DNA of 64,000 nucleotides from JAIEPM01 sp964546815 (GTDB lineage: Bacteria > Cyanobacteriota > Vampirovibrionia > Obscuribacterales > Obscuribacteraceae): contig CAZJLR010000020.1 of NCBI GenBank assembly GCA_964546815.1, forward strand, positions 1 through 64,000, written 5' to 3'. A program made the position numbers and the translations under genes. Positions within the stretch are counted from its first letter, which is position 1, and every line of letters starts with the position of its first letter. A model generated the notes under the pieces. The model saw only the letters and a list, made by a program, of their open reading frames with translations, was not told the origin of the DNA and searched no databases. Positions 27,013-36,892 of the stretch are shown here, piece after piece.

Positions 27013-28071
27013 CTACTTTCGCGGAATAACACCCAGCCCCGGACGATCTGGCGGAACCATCTGCCCGTCTTTATATTCGGCACCTTCATATGGGTCGTCA
27101 GCCAGCAACATTGCTCCATCAAGGTCCAGATAATCTACCAGCGAAGCTAGATGTGCTGCGGCTGTAACTCCAATCGATGACTCGATCATACAACCAAACA
27201 TAATTTTCAAATTGTGCGCTCTGGCAGTGTGAATAAGGCGCATAGCCTCGGACATACCGCCAGTTTTAGCCAGCTTAACAACAACCCCGTCAACAACTCC
27301 AGCAAGTCGAGCCACATCTTGAGCCCGGCAGCAACTTTCATCTGCAAAAATTGGAATGGGCGCATGCTCACGCACATAGCGCCACTCGTCCAGCGGTGCA
27401 AATTTCGGCACAGGCTGTTCAATAAATTGAACTTGATATTCTGCCAGGAATTTCGCCATTTCAACTGCTTGCTTTGGCGTCCAGGCGCCATTGGCATCGA
27501 CCCGAAGCGGCGTGTCTGGAGCATGTTTGCGCACGCATTTCACAATTTCGCGGTCATAGCTTGTGCCCTGCTTTACTTTGAGCACCTTGAAACCAGCTTC
27601 AACAGCTTCTTTGGTTTTCTTTTCGAGCATTTCAAGATTGTCTATGCCGATAGTGAAGTCTGTTATCGGCGCAGCTAAATTGGAAAGACCATATATTTGA
27701 TATAGAGGCTTTCCAAGAATTTTGCCGCAAATATCTTGCAGAGCCATTTCAATTGCAGATTTGGCAGCATAATTGCCGGCAATTTCTTTATCCATGCGGC
27801 GACAAATTTCTTGAATTGCAAATGGGTCGTCGCCCAGTATGTCTTTCTTTTGCAGCTGTTCGAGCACAGCCATAACAGTCGAGATTGATTCACTGTGATA
27901 TGAAGCCGGGCAGGCTTCGCCCAGCCCCTCATGCTCGCCGTTGCTCAAACGCAGCAACACGCTGTAGCTGTCTGACGAACTGCCGTAAGAAATACCGAAT
28001 GGATGTTTAGTGCGCAGTGTGAGCAGCTCGAATGAGAATTGCAATTTAGATTTTGTTTTCACGGTACTCAC
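27013..28071 (-). CDS. dgcA: Dipeptide epimerase, enolase superfamily (DgcA / L-Ala-D/L-Glu epimerase type)
   Basis: 352 residues with the muconate-lactonising subgroup layout. The capping domain includes the G-S-S-S-D-S loop. The K-x-K motif (L-K-V-K-Q) carries one catalytic lysine; metal ligands are in D-A-N-G-A-W, F-I-E-Q-P and F-A-D-E-S; the second catalytic lysine is in V-V-V-K-L-A-K-T-G-G. It epimerises the Glu residue of small or N-acylated substrates. The GTG start overlaps the stop of the upstream DUF1611 gene by 4 bp (GTGA), the arrangement known for DgcN-DgcA pairs that convert D-glutamate to L-glutamate through N-acetyl intermediates. A murein-peptide recycling role is the alternative. 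Confidence 0.85.
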   Translation of the reverse strand: MSTVKTKSKLQFSFELLTLRTKHPFGISYGSSSDSYSVLLRLSNGEHEGLGEACPASYHSESISTVMAVLEQLQKKDILGDDPFAIQEICRRMDKEIAGNYAAKSAIEMALQDICGKILGKPLYQIYGLSNLAAPITDFTIGIDNLEMLEKKTKEAVEAGFKVLKVKQGTSYDREIVKCVRKHAPDTPLRVDANGAWTPKQAVEMAKFLAEYQVQFIEQPVPKFAPLDEWRYVREHAPIPIFADESCCRAQDVARLAGVVDGVVVKLAKTGGMSEAMRLIHTARAHNLKIMFGCMIESSIGVTAAAHLASLVDYLDLDGAMLLADDPYEGAEYKDGQMVPPDRPGLGVIPRK

Positions 28072-29153
28072 TTTAACGACTCCTTGTATTTTTCAATTGC
28101 GTCAAACAGTATGTCAGCGCCCTGCCTGACAGGGTCGCAAACAGGTAAAGCAAGAGTTTTGTTTGCGGCAGCGATTGCCTCAAGAGCTTCGGCTTCGGAC
28201 ATGCCATGAGTATTGAATGCAACAGCGACAACTTTGGCAGGACGCAAATATGAACACATGCGCTCGTAAATATTGACGAGCTCTTGCAAAGGAAGAAGGT
28301 CGTGTTCTAGCCCCTTTATTTTGCTGCGTCTGGCGTTATGGCAAAGTACCAAAGCCTGCGGGCATGAACCATGCATCAAAGCCATAGTGACGCCCGAAAA
28401 GCTTGGGTGCACAATCGATCCCTGTCCTTCGACCAGAACATAATCATTGCCTGGGGCAGCTTCAAGAACCATTTGTTCTACAGAGCCTGCCATAAAATCG
28501 CCGATGACTCTATCTACGGCAACACCGGTGCCACAAATCATGATGCCGGTTTGACCTGTGGCGACAAAGGCTGCTTTTTTGTTGCGCTTTTTAGCGACTT
28601 TAGCAATTTCGAGTGAAGTAGTCATTTTGCCGACAGAACAATCGCTACCGACTGTCAGCACTATAAATGAAGGAGCATGAACTGCTTTACCTTCTCCTAC
28701 CGGCAAGTTTTCAGGTGGGCGGCGGACATCAATCAGCTTTGTGCCCTTCTTCTTTGCAGCCGCTGCCAAATCTGGGTCGTCAGATAGAAAATCATGCAAT
28801 CCATTAACTATGTCCAGGCCGGCATTTATTGCTTTAAGTAAATCTGGTTTCCATTCTGGAGGAAGACCACCGCCAGCCCAGGCAGTACCCAAGAGCAAAG
28901 CATCTGGCTTTAGCGCGATGGCGTCTTCGATTGTCGCAACAACTGGAGCGTCACATTTGATGCCAGTTACATCAAAAACATTTTGTCCGACTTTTGTGGC
29001 ATCTATTACAGCCACAATAGGATTGCTACCGTAACGCAGCACGCCTTCTGCCGTTTTTGAGCTTCCTTTGCCGAGTGCGTCTGGAGTATAAATTGCCAAC
29101 CTGGCGCTCAAATCATAGTAAGCACCGGCCTTTTCCTTCTCTGTCGCGATCAT
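28068..29153 (-). CDS. dgcN: DUF1611 family protein (DgcN-type)
   Basis: 361 residues. An N-terminal Rossmann-like domain (V-A-V-I-D-A-T-K-V-G) precedes a P-loop-like C-terminal domain with G-S-D-C-S-V-G-K-M-T-T and V-E-G-Q-G-S-I-V-H-P. Family members next to a dipeptide epimerase are reported as DgcN, the N-acetylation step of a D-glutamate pathway; the NTPase-like fold is compatible with amino-acid activation. ATG 29153 has AGGGTGG upstream; GTG 29162 is a possible earlier start. It forms a tight operon with the epimerase. Confidence 0.85.
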   Translation of the reverse strand: MIATEKEKAGAYYDLSARLAIYTPDALGKGSSKTAEGVLRYGSNPIVAVIDATKVGQNVFDVTGIKCDAPVVATIEDAIALKPDALLLGTAWAGGGLPPEWKPDLLKAINAGLDIVNGLHDFLSDDPDLAAAAKKKGTKLIDVRRPPENLPVGEGKAVHAPSFIVLTVGSDCSVGKMTTSLEIAKVAKKRNKKAAFVATGQTGIMICGTGVAVDRVIGDFMAGSVEQMVLEAAPGNDYVLVEGQGSIVHPSFSGVTMALMHGSCPQALVLCHNARRSKIKGLEHDLLPLQELVNIYERMCSYLRPAKVVAVAFNTHGMSEAEALEAIAAANKTLALPVCDPVRQGADILFDAIEKYKESLK

Positions 29154-29413
29154 TGAGCCCACCCTGAATGTGCCCCATGGATTGCCAAGGGACTAAAAAC
29201 AATAACGCATTTAATATTACTTACTTTGTTGGAAAAAGCCAAAGCTAATGAGCTTTGTTGCCGATTAGCCTAAAATTATTGACTGGGAATAACTATATAA
29301 GTGGAATCACCCAGATATCAAGTGAACCGCTAGGGAAAACCCCTATGCTCCAGCATAACTGGTAGTAACGGTGAAACTGTGGGCATGGACAATTAGGAGG
29401 CTGCGGGGGCGCG

Positions 29414-30220
29414 ATGCCGGACGACGACGAGAAAAACCAAGCAAATAACGAACCTGAAGAGAAGGGCTCAAGAATGGATGCCGCCAAGGCATTCTTCCGG
29501 CAGATGTACGCGGGGGAAGACCCAGGGGCTAATGAAGCTCCGTCTTCGCAAGCTGATTCTCGTCGAGTGAAAGAACTAGAGCAGCAAATAAAAGAACTCG
29601 AGCAGCGCACAGCTGATGCAGAAAATCTGTACAAGCGAATGGCTGCAGACTTCGATAATTTCCGCCGACGCATGGAGCGTGAGCGAGAAGAGTTTGCAAA
29701 CGCCGGTGTGCGAAAAGCAGCCGAAGCGATTATGCCGGCTCTCGATGATTTAGACCGAGCACTTATGTATTTGACTCCGGAAACTCCGGCAGACAAAGTC
29801 ATAGAAAGTTTCAAATTAGTTGCTTCGCGCATTTTGCAATGCCTTGAAGGAGCTGGTTTGAAGCGCTTGAACACCAAGGGTGAAATGTTTGACCCTCGAT
29901 TTCATGAACCTGTTCAGCAAATCGAAACTACAGAACAACCAGATCAATCAATCATGCATGAACTGCGTGGTGGATATATTCTCGGCGACAGGGTTATTCG
30001 CCCGGCGCTTGTGAATGTTGCACTAAACACAAGTGCACCGATTGACTCTGTTCCGCAAGTTGAGATTGTAGCTGAGCCAGTTGCTGAAGCGAAGCCTGCG
30101 GCAGCAGCTTCTGCTGAAGAGAAAAACGAAGTGAAGTCTAAAGCATCAGCAACAGTAACAGCAGAACCGGACGAAAACGAAAAAGTTTTCGATCTCGGCA
30201 GTCTGGACGACTTAGTGTAG
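29414..30220 (+). CDS. grpE: GrpE, nucleotide exchange factor for DnaK
   Basis: 268 residues. A charged N-terminal stretch and a long coiled coil (V-K-E-L-E-Q-Q-I-K-E-L) precede the GrpE head with F-D-N-F-R-R-R-M-E-R-E-R and a conserved end (G-D-R-V-I-R-P-A-L-V-N-V). About 75 Ala/Glu/Lys-rich residues extend past the usual end. It releases ADP from DnaK. A consensus AGGAGG lies 13 bases upstream of the ATG. No CIRCE element was found in 29163-29413, only a 6-bp hairpin at 29344-29357. The dnaK gene follows after 22 bp. Confidence 0.95.
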   Translation: MPDDDEKNQANNEPEEKGSRMDAAKAFFRQMYAGEDPGANEAPSSQADSRRVKELEQQIKELEQRTADAENLYKRMAADFDNFRRRMEREREEFANAGVRKAAEAIMPALDDLDRALMYLTPETPADKVIESFKLVASRILQCLEGAGLKRLNTKGEMFDPRFHEPVQQIETTEQPDQSIMHELRGGYILGDRVIRPALVNVALNTSAPIDSVPQVEIVAEPVAEAKPAAAASAEEKNEVKSKASATVTAEPDENEKVFDLGSLDDLV

Positions 30221-30242
30221 GCATCAAAACAAAGGGTGTTGC

Positions 30243-32015
30243 ATGACAACGGAAAAGGTAATTGGAATTGACCTGGGAACCACATATTCATGTGTGGCGG
30301 TGATGGAAGGCGGCAAGCCTGAAATCATACCGAACGCTGAAGGATCGCGGACAACGCCATCAGTTGTGGGATTTACCCGAACAGGTGAAAGAATTGTTGG
30401 ACATCTTGCTAAAAGACAGGCTGTCACCAATCCAGGTCGCACAATCTTGTCGATCAAACGCGAGATGGGCACAAACTACCGAGTCACTATAGATGGAACG
30501 GCTTACAGCCCTGAGCAAATTTCAGCAATGATTTTGCAAAAACTGAAAGTCGACGCCGAAGCCTACATCGGCGAAGCCATTTCTAAAGCTGTCATCACAG
30601 TACCAGCGTATTTCAACGACTCGCAAAGACAAGCAACAAGAGACGCCGGTCAAATCGCCGGGCTTGATGTTTTGCGTATCATCAACGAGCCCACTGCAAG
30701 CTCGCTTGCATATGGTTTGGATAAATTAGATCAAAACGGCACCATCCTTGTATATGACCTTGGTGGTGGCACATTCGACGTAAGCATTCTAGATATTACA
30801 GATGGCGTTTTTGAAGTTAAATCCACAGCCGGCAACAACCGTCTGGGCGGAGATGACTTTGACCAGGCAATTATCGACTGGATGAAAGTTGAGTTTCAAA
30901 AAGCAAACGGCATTGATATTTCAAATGACCTGATGGCTATTCAGCGTCTAAAAGAAACTGCTGAAAAATCTAAGATTGAGCTTTCATCAGCGATGGTGAG
31001 CGAAATCCATTTACCATTCCTAACAGCCGATGCCTCTGGTCCCAAGCACTTCCAGGCAGCTCTTACCAGAGCTAAATTCAACGAATTAATAGCTCACCTG
31101 GTTGAATCAACAATGGAACCTGTTCAACAGGCAATTGAAGATTCAGGTTTAGGACAAGAACAAATCGAACACGTTTTGCTTGTTGGCGGTTCTACCAGAA
31201 TTCCAGCAGTGCAAGACGCTATCAAACGTTTCTTCCAAAAAGACCCGGTTAAGTCTGTAAATCCAGATGAAGCAGTGGCACTTGGAGCAGCGATTCAAGC
31301 TTCAATCCTCACAGGTGAAACGCAAGAAGTACTGCTTCTCGACGTGACACCACTTTCGCTTGGTATTGAAACTGCAGGTGGATTGTTCACAAAAATCATT
31401 GAGCGCAACACCACAGTTCCCACCAGCAGAAGTATGTCTTTCACGACTACTGAAGACGGACAATCGCACGTAGAAGTTCACTGTTTGCAGGGCGAACGCG
31501 AGCTGGCAAAATTCAACAAATCAATGGCACGCTTTACGCTCGACGGCATTCCCAGAGCACCGCGCGGCATACCGAAAATTGATGTAACTTTCGACATCGA
31601 CGCAGACGGTATTGTTCACGTAAGCGCCAAAGATGCGGCTTCTGGCAACAAGCAATCTGTTTCAATCAGAAGAAGCTCAGGACTTTCACGCAACGACGTT
31701 GAAAGACTTGAAAAAGAAGCCAACGAACACGCAGAACAAGACAAGATTCAAAAAGACATCATTGCTGCGAAGATGAAGGCAGAAACACTCATCAACGAAG
31801 CCGAACGTACACTGACAAAATACAACGGTGTAATCGATCAGCAATTCCTCGACCTTGTTTCCAAAAATCTGGAGAACGTCAAAGCAGCAATGGCGGCTGG
31901 AGATTCTCCTGAATTGAAAACCCTGGTCGATCAACTAGACGTGTCACTACTTGAAGTAGGTCGCATACTTTACAGCAGCGGCAGAGCTGCAGCAACCGAC
32001 TCTGTTGAGTCTTAA
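30243..32015 (+). CDS. dnaK: Chaperone DnaK (Hsp70)
   Basis: 590 residues. ATPase signatures are I-D-L-G-T-T-Y-S at the start, D-L-G-G-G-T-F-D-V-S, and the V-L-L-V-G-G-S-T-R-I-P motif. The substrate-binding domain has D-V-T-P-L-S-L-G-I-E. Subdomain IB is short (S-I-K-R-E-M-G-T-N-Y), the form seen in Gram-positive DnaK. The lid is present but the protein ends soon after it, without the long disordered tail of the 610-640-residue proteins. It sits between grpE and dnaJ, so it is probably the main housekeeping DnaK. Confidence 0.97.
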   Translation: MTTEKVIGIDLGTTYSCVAVMEGGKPEIIPNAEGSRTTPSVVGFTRTGERIVGHLAKRQAVTNPGRTILSIKREMGTNYRVTIDGTAYSPEQISAMILQKLKVDAEAYIGEAISKAVITVPAYFNDSQRQATRDAGQIAGLDVLRIINEPTASSLAYGLDKLDQNGTILVYDLGGGTFDVSILDITDGVFEVKSTAGNNRLGGDDFDQAIIDWMKVEFQKANGIDISNDLMAIQRLKETAEKSKIELSSAMVSEIHLPFLTADASGPKHFQAALTRAKFNELIAHLVESTMEPVQQAIEDSGLGQEQIEHVLLVGGSTRIPAVQDAIKRFFQKDPVKSVNPDEAVALGAAIQASILTGETQEVLLLDVTPLSLGIETAGGLFTKIIERNTTVPTSRSMSFTTTEDGQSHVEVHCLQGERELAKFNKSMARFTLDGIPRAPRGIPKIDVTFDIDADGIVHVSAKDAASGNKQSVSIRRSSGLSRNDVERLEKEANEHAEQDKIQKDIIAAKMKAETLINEAERTLTKYNGVIDQQFLDLVSKNLENVKAAMAAGDSPELKTLVDQLDVSLLEVGRILYSSGRAAATDSVES

Positions 32016-32081
32016 TAGTTATTTGTGAGGAAAGTAGTTTTCAGGCTAAACTAAAGGCTGTTGGAAACGCGAAGATAAAAA

Positions 32082-33302
32082 ATGGCAACTGGCGACTATT
32101 ACGACATACTTGGCGTACCCAAAAGCGCCACTCCTGAAGAAATCAAAAAAGCATTTCGCAAGAAAGCTTCAGAGCTTCATCCAGATGTGAAGGAAACAGG
32201 AGACGAGTCTAAATTCAAAGAACTCGTTGCTGCATATGAAGTGCTTTCTGATGAAAGCAAAAAGCAGCTCTATGACCGTTATGGCGAAGACGGCTTAAAA
32301 CGCGGTGGTGCCAATGCCGGTGGCGGCTATGGCGCAGATTTCGACATGAGTTCGTTTTCAGACCTTGGCGAAATTTTCGAATATTTCTTCAGCGGTGGTG
32401 GCATGCGCGGGCAGGGACGCCCACGTGGCGGAGCTCAGCGTGGCAGCGACCTACGCTATGACATGGAACTTGAATTTCTCGAAGCCGTTTTTGGTGTAGA
32501 GAAAAAAATCAGCATCAAACACATGCGTGCTTGTGCTACTTGCAGCGGCACAGGCGGAGCCGCCGGCAGTCAGCCTGTCACTTGCCAGACATGCGGCGGG
32601 CATGGACAGGTTAGACAAGTTCAGTCTACTTTGTTTGGACAATTTTCAACAATTGGCACCTGCCCACATTGCGAAGGTGAAGGCAGCAAAGTTGAGAAGC
32701 CTTGCGACGATTGCAAAGGCAAGGGACTTATACGCAAAGAGCGCAGCTTAGAGTTAAAAATTCCAGCTGGCGTTGATAGCGGCTCGCGCATAAGAGTTAG
32801 CGGCGAAGGCGACAGTGGCAAGAAGGGCGCCGGCACAGGCGACTTATACGTCATTGTGCATGTAAGACAGCATGAAAAATTCATTCGTGAAGGTACAACA
32901 ATTCACGTAAAGCAAGCAATTAGCATGTCGATGGCAGCACTCGGCGGCGACATGATAATTGACACTGTCGGTGGAAAACGATTGCTGAAAATTCCTAGCG
33001 GAACGCAGCAAGGTACAGTCATTACAATGAAAGGTGATGGCGTGCCGCATCTGAGTCATCCAGACAGACGTGGCGACCAATTGGTTCACTTGCATATCGA
33101 AACGCCGACAAAACTCAGCGATGAAGAAAAAGAGTTATACAAAAAGCTCTCAGAACTTCGTGGCGAAAGCCTAAGCGTTCCAGAATCGGAAAGACCCAAT
33201 CATCCAAAAGACGCGGGCAACAGCAAAGATTCAAAAGAACATGGCTCTATTTTCGATGCCATCGCTGGAGTTTTTAAAGGCAAAGGCGCGCATGGAGACT
33301 GA
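32082..33302 (+). CDS. dnaJ: Chaperone DnaJ (type I Hsp40)
   Basis: 406 residues. The J domain has H-P-D at 33-35. A short Gly-rich segment (about 75-115) contains S-G-G-G-M-R-G-Q-G. Four C-x-x-C-x-G-x-G zinc repeats lie at about 150-215. The C-terminal peptide-binding domains follow, then about 40 Ser/Lys/Asp-rich residues. It presents unfolded clients to DnaK and stimulates its ATPase. It closes the grpE-dnaK-dnaJ operon, 66 bp after dnaK. Confidence 0.96.
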   Translation: MATGDYYDILGVPKSATPEEIKKAFRKKASELHPDVKETGDESKFKELVAAYEVLSDESKKQLYDRYGEDGLKRGGANAGGGYGADFDMSSFSDLGEIFEYFFSGGGMRGQGRPRGGAQRGSDLRYDMELEFLEAVFGVEKKISIKHMRACATCSGTGGAAGSQPVTCQTCGGHGQVRQVQSTLFGQFSTIGTCPHCEGEGSKVEKPCDDCKGKGLIRKERSLELKIPAGVDSGSRIRVSGEGDSGKKGAGTGDLYVIVHVRQHEKFIREGTTIHVKQAISMSMAALGGDMIIDTVGGKRLLKIPSGTQQGTVITMKGDGVPHLSHPDRRGDQLVHLHIETPTKLSDEEKELYKKLSELRGESLSVPESERPNHPKDAGNSKDSKEHGSIFDAIAGVFKGKGAHGD

Positions 33303-33309
33303 GTGCTTC

Positions 33310-34776
33310 ATGAATTCATTTAGAAACAAAAAACTCATCACGCGTATTTTGCCTTGCAGTTTGGCACTTTTTTCTTTAGCGTTTACGCAACTGCCTGCTT
33401 CTGTAGAAGCAACCAGACTGCCGCCAGACACAAAAAAAACAGTTCTTGAAATATATCCGGCAGGCAACGTCAGGCTTGACGGCTCAGTTGAGCTGCCTGA
33501 CGGCAACTTGCTTTTGCCGCTGATTCCGGGCGTCAATCCGTTGAAAAAATTGAAAACAGACGCAATTCAAAAGTTTCCAGCAAATTCTGCTGAGCCTGAT
33601 TTGATCATTTACGAAAATGGTTGGGCTCAAATTAAAACAGAAAAAAAAGACGGCAAAGTCACACTAAAATTCCCCAGCGATCTAGCTGAAGCCACTAAGA
33701 AGCGCCTGCTTTTAATGAAGCTGCCGTCAGATCTCATTGTTCCAAACGGTTTTGTCTTGCCAAAATCAATGAAACCGATTTTGGGCGATTTGAATGTGCC
33801 ATTGCTTGAAGACGTATCTTTGATGAAGCCCGAGCTAGGACACAAAACTGTTAGCGCTCCACGTGAGGCTTATACAGGGGCAGGCACATTCGCTTTTGTA
33901 TCAATTAAAGATGGCACTATTATTTTGATGGACGCCAAAAATTTCAGCAAGATTGCTGAATTCCCTACAGAAGGCACGCCCTCAAGCATGACTTTTGTAG
34001 ATGGAAAATTGTTTATTGCAGACCAGGCCAAAAACAGAATTTTACTTCTCGATCCCAGTGCTCGAAAGTTTAAGGGGCAGATAGACTTACCTGTGGCAAC
34101 CGCACCCAGAGGTATTGCCTCCATGCCTAATGGTAAATGGGTCTATGTTTCATTGAGCGGCGCATCAGAAGTAGCTGTTATCGAAACAGAAAACGGCAAA
34201 GTTTTGACAAAAACAAAAGTGCCTACAGGACCAAGCCGCATGGCTGTTACTCCCGACGGCGTCTATATCGTATTGCTAAGCGTAACAGCATCTGAGCTTT
34301 CAGTTATTTCGACATACAACCAGCGTGTCATCGGCTCTGTAAAAGTAGGCAGCGTACCTACTTGTGTAGTCGTGCATCCAACAGAAAAAACAGCCTACGT
34401 GACAAATCGTTCGTCCAACACAGTATCAATAGTAGACCTCACCAAACGAACAGTTTTGAACACTATCAAAACAGGAGCATCTCCCACAGGAATTGCTATC
34501 AGTCCTGATGGGCAGAAGCTCTACGTTGCTCACGGAAGAGACAACACAATCATCATATACGATACTAAGTCGCTGCAAAAAACAAACGAAGTAAAGCTGC
34601 CCTTAGATGTAGATTTCCCGCATTCTATCTGCCTGACGCCCGACGGCAAATTCTTGCTCATTTCCAGTCAGCAAACAGACACAGTCGGTGTGCTTGATAC
34701 CACAACACTCGAATTTACAAAGCAAGTTCAGTTAGGACACACCACGCAAGAAATCATCTGGGTGCCTGCAGGCTAA
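33310..34776 (+). CDS. Secreted YVTN-family beta-propeller protein
   Basis: 488 residues. A signal peptide (basic start M-N-S-F-R-N-K-K, hydrophobic L-P-C-S-L-A-L-F-S-L-A-F, cleavage after V-E-A) precedes a 130-residue N-terminal region. Then come about six beta-propeller blades with the recurring patterns V-Y-V-S-L-S-G, A-Y-V-T-N-R-S-S-N-T-V and L-Y-V-A-H-G-R-D-N-T. These propellers act as binding or surface-layer-like modules; no enzyme activity can be assigned. ATG 33310 begins a clean signal peptide; ATG 33292 and 33241 lie inside dnaJ and add charged residues. Its 3' end overlaps the convergent cyclophilin gene by 4 bp. Confidence 0.85.
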   Translation: MNSFRNKKLITRILPCSLALFSLAFTQLPASVEATRLPPDTKKTVLEIYPAGNVRLDGSVELPDGNLLLPLIPGVNPLKKLKTDAIQKFPANSAEPDLIIYENGWAQIKTEKKDGKVTLKFPSDLAEATKKRLLLMKLPSDLIVPNGFVLPKSMKPILGDLNVPLLEDVSLMKPELGHKTVSAPREAYTGAGTFAFVSIKDGTIILMDAKNFSKIAEFPTEGTPSSMTFVDGKLFIADQAKNRILLLDPSARKFKGQIDLPVATAPRGIASMPNGKWVYVSLSGASEVAVIETENGKVLTKTKVPTGPSRMAVTPDGVYIVLLSVTASELSVISTYNQRVIGSVKVGSVPTCVVVHPTEKTAYVTNRSSNTVSIVDLTKRTVLNTIKTGASPTGIAISPDGQKLYVAHGRDNTIIIYDTKSLQKTNEVKLPLDVDFPHSICLTPDGKFLLISSQQTDTVGVLDTTTLEFTKQVQLGHTTQEIIWVPAG

Positions 34777-35429
34777 AAGCCGGAATCTTTCGGTTTGCCA
34801 TTGCGCCCAATCGGTGGCGCATCTTGTGATGAGCTGCTATCTGATGAAGAGGATGATGAAGCAGCCGGTGCATCATTGTTTGCTTGAAGAATCTGCGCAG
34901 AAATAATGCGATCGCCAGGGCGAATTGCATACACTGTTTGCATGCCACCGATGACTCTGCCAAAAACTGCGTACTTGCCGTTTAATTGAGGCATCGGTGA
35001 TTTTAGAATGTAGAACTGGCAGCTGGCGCTGTTAGGATTTTGATTGCGAGCCATTGCCACCATTCCAGCCTGGTTATGGTTGAGATTTGGGTTGCATTCA
35101 AGACGCAAAAACTTGGGGTTGCCCTGGGCGTCAGTGGCGTTGCCGGTGCCGTTGCCGTTTGGATCGCCACCTTGAATGACCCAGTTTTCTACGCGGTGCC
35201 AGACGAGCCCATTGTAAAAGCCGGAATCAACCAGATCTAAAAAATTTCCCGCGGTGTAAGGAACAATCGTGTTATAAACCCGGATGGTGATTGGACCTTT
35301 ACTTGTCTCAAGTCGCACAGTCTGGTTTGTGCCGTTTTGAGCGCCCGCCGAAACTAAGGCAAGAGCAGATAAACAAAAAATCGAAGCAGATACAACGGCT
35401 GATTTTGTTAGCTTTCCGACTTTAAACAT
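34773..35429 (-). CDS. Secreted cyclophilin-type peptidyl-prolyl isomerase
   Basis: 218 residues. A signal peptide (about 1-29, ending A-G-A) precedes a cyclophilin domain with the catalytic region N-G-L-V-W-H-R-V, then V-I-Q-G-G-D-P and Q-F-Y-I-L. The Trp-to-peptide contact positions are close to the short bacterial PpiB type. A Ser-rich low-complexity stretch (about 195-205) lies near the C-terminus. It catalyses proline isomerisation outside the cytoplasm. AAGGA lies 9 bases before the ATG. Confidence 0.92.
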   Translation of the reverse strand: MFKVGKLTKSAVVSASIFCLSALALVSAGAQNGTNQTVRLETSKGPITIRVYNTIVPYTAGNFLDLVDSGFYNGLVWHRVENWVIQGGDPNGNGTGNATDAQGNPKFLRLECNPNLNHNQAGMVAMARNQNPNSASCQFYILKSPMPQLNGKYAVFGRVIGGMQTVYAIRPGDRIISAQILQANNDAPAASSSSSSDSSSSQDAPPIGRNGKPKDSGF

Positions 35430-35476
35430 GCGCGCAAATCCTTACCGGGGAGGATGTTTTTACTCATTATATTTGT

Positions 35477-36892
35477 TTATGCTACAACGTGCGCAGCTTT
35501 GTTCAAAAATCGGGTGATGCTGGCTTGATATAAAAGCTCTACCGTACCTACCGGGCCATTACGTTGTTTGGCGATGATAATTTCTGCTTCGCCGCGTTGT
35601 TCGCTTTCAGGATTGTAGTAATCGTCTCTGTAGATAAACATCACGATGTCGGCGTCTTGCTCGATGGCGCCTGATTCTCTGAGGTCTGAAAGCATGGGGC
35701 GCTTGTTTTGACGCGCCTCTACCTGTCTGGACAACTGGGACAGTGCGATAACCGGTACATTTAATTCTCTGGCAAGAGTCTTAAGACCACGAGAAATTTC
35801 AGATACTTCTTGTACACGGTTGTCTGTGGCTTTACGTCCAGACATCAGCTGGATGTAATCAATGATGATGAGGCCAAGGTCTTTCATTTCGGCTTTGAGA
35901 CGGCGGCATTTGGCTCTCATGTCGAGCACTGTAACAGCTGGAGTATCGTCGATGAACAATGGTGCTTCACCAAGCCGTCCCATGGCATTTGCAAGCGCAG
36001 TCCAGTCGTTTGTTTGCAGAAAGCCGCTGCGCAATTTGTTAGCGTCGATGCGTGCCTCACTGCACAAAAGTCTGGTGACAAGCTGTTCTTTTGACATTTC
36101 AAGGCTGAACAATGCAACTGGTGCATTCATTTCAACTGAGGCGTGTTGCGCAAGATTTAGAGTGAATGCTGTTTTGCCCATTGAAGGACGAGCAGCGACA
36201 ATCACAAGGTCTGAGCGTTGCCAGCCCGAAGTCATTTCGTCAAGGTCGTAGAACCCGGTTGAAAGCCCCGACAAGCTGTCGCGTTGTTCATATCGTTTTT
36301 CAATTCTGGCGAATGAATCGTTTACGACTTCACGAATTGCCACCAGTGAATTCATTTCACGCTTTTCGGCAAGACCGAATACAAGTCTTTCTGCCTTATC
36401 TACAGCGACGTCTGCATCTGTTTCTTCATAGCTTGCAGCTACGATTTCTGTGCCGACGTTGATGAGGTTGCGCAAAAGCGCTTTGTCTTTAACTGCTTTG
36501 GCGTAATACTCAACATTGGCTGTTGTAGCCACAGAATTGGCTAACTCAATGAGGTATGGTCTGCCTCCGACAATTTCAAGTTTGCCCAGATCTTTCAAAA
36601 TTTGGGACACAGTCATAATGTCTACTGGTTCGTTTTTTTCGAAAAGATCTTCAATTGCAGCGTAAATAATCTGGTGCGATTTACGGTAAAAACTTTCAGC
36701 CTTGAGTGAATCAACAACTCGTGTGAGAGCTTCTGGATTAGACAAAACAGAGCCCAAGACAGCCTGCTCTGCTTCTAATGCCTGCGGGGGAATGCGCTCG
36801 ACGTTAGGGTCTGAATATGAAGATTCAGAGTCTCTGTTTGATCCGTAGTCTCTGTCTCTCGACTTTTTCTTATCATCGCGATCTCTTGGCAA
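35477..36892 (-). CDS. dnaB: Replicative DNA helicase DnaB
   Basis: 471 residues. After a charged 30-residue head rich in Arg, Asp and Ser comes the N-terminal domain (A-L-E-A-E-Q-A-V-L-G-S), then the RecA-like motor. Its Walker A is R-P-S-M-G-K-T (K240) and its Walker B region is I-I-I-D-Y-I-Q-L-M-S-G, followed by S-R-Q-V-E-A-R and L-R-E-S-G-A-I-E-Q-D-A-D. No intein interrupts it. It starts at TTG 36892; no usable ATG exists before the conserved region. It unwinds DNA at the replication fork. Confidence 0.96.
   Translation of the reverse strand: MPRDRDDKKKSRDRDYGSNRDSESSYSDPNVERIPPQALEAEQAVLGSVLSNPEALTRVVDSLKAESFYRKSHQIIYAAIEDLFEKNEPVDIMTVSQILKDLGKLEIVGGRPYLIELANSVATTANVEYYAKAVKDKALLRNLINVGTEIVAASYEETDADVAVDKAERLVFGLAEKREMNSLVAIREVVNDSFARIEKRYEQRDSLSGLSTGFYDLDEMTSGWQRSDLVIVAARPSMGKTAFTLNLAQHASVEMNAPVALFSLEMSKEQLVTRLLCSEARIDANKLRSGFLQTNDWTALANAMGRLGEAPLFIDDTPAVTVLDMRAKCRRLKAEMKDLGLIIIDYIQLMSGRKATDNRVQEVSEISRGLKTLARELNVPVIALSQLSRQVEARQNKRPMLSDLRESGAIEQDADIVMFIYRDDYYNPESEQRGEAEIIIAKQRNGPVGTVELLYQASITRFLNKAAHVVA

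Noticed and set aside
29163..29413. CIRCE/HrcA control of the grpE-dnaK-dnaJ operon
   Set aside because: No TTAGCACTC-N9-GAGTGCTAA palindrome or partial copy is present; only short hairpins are seen.
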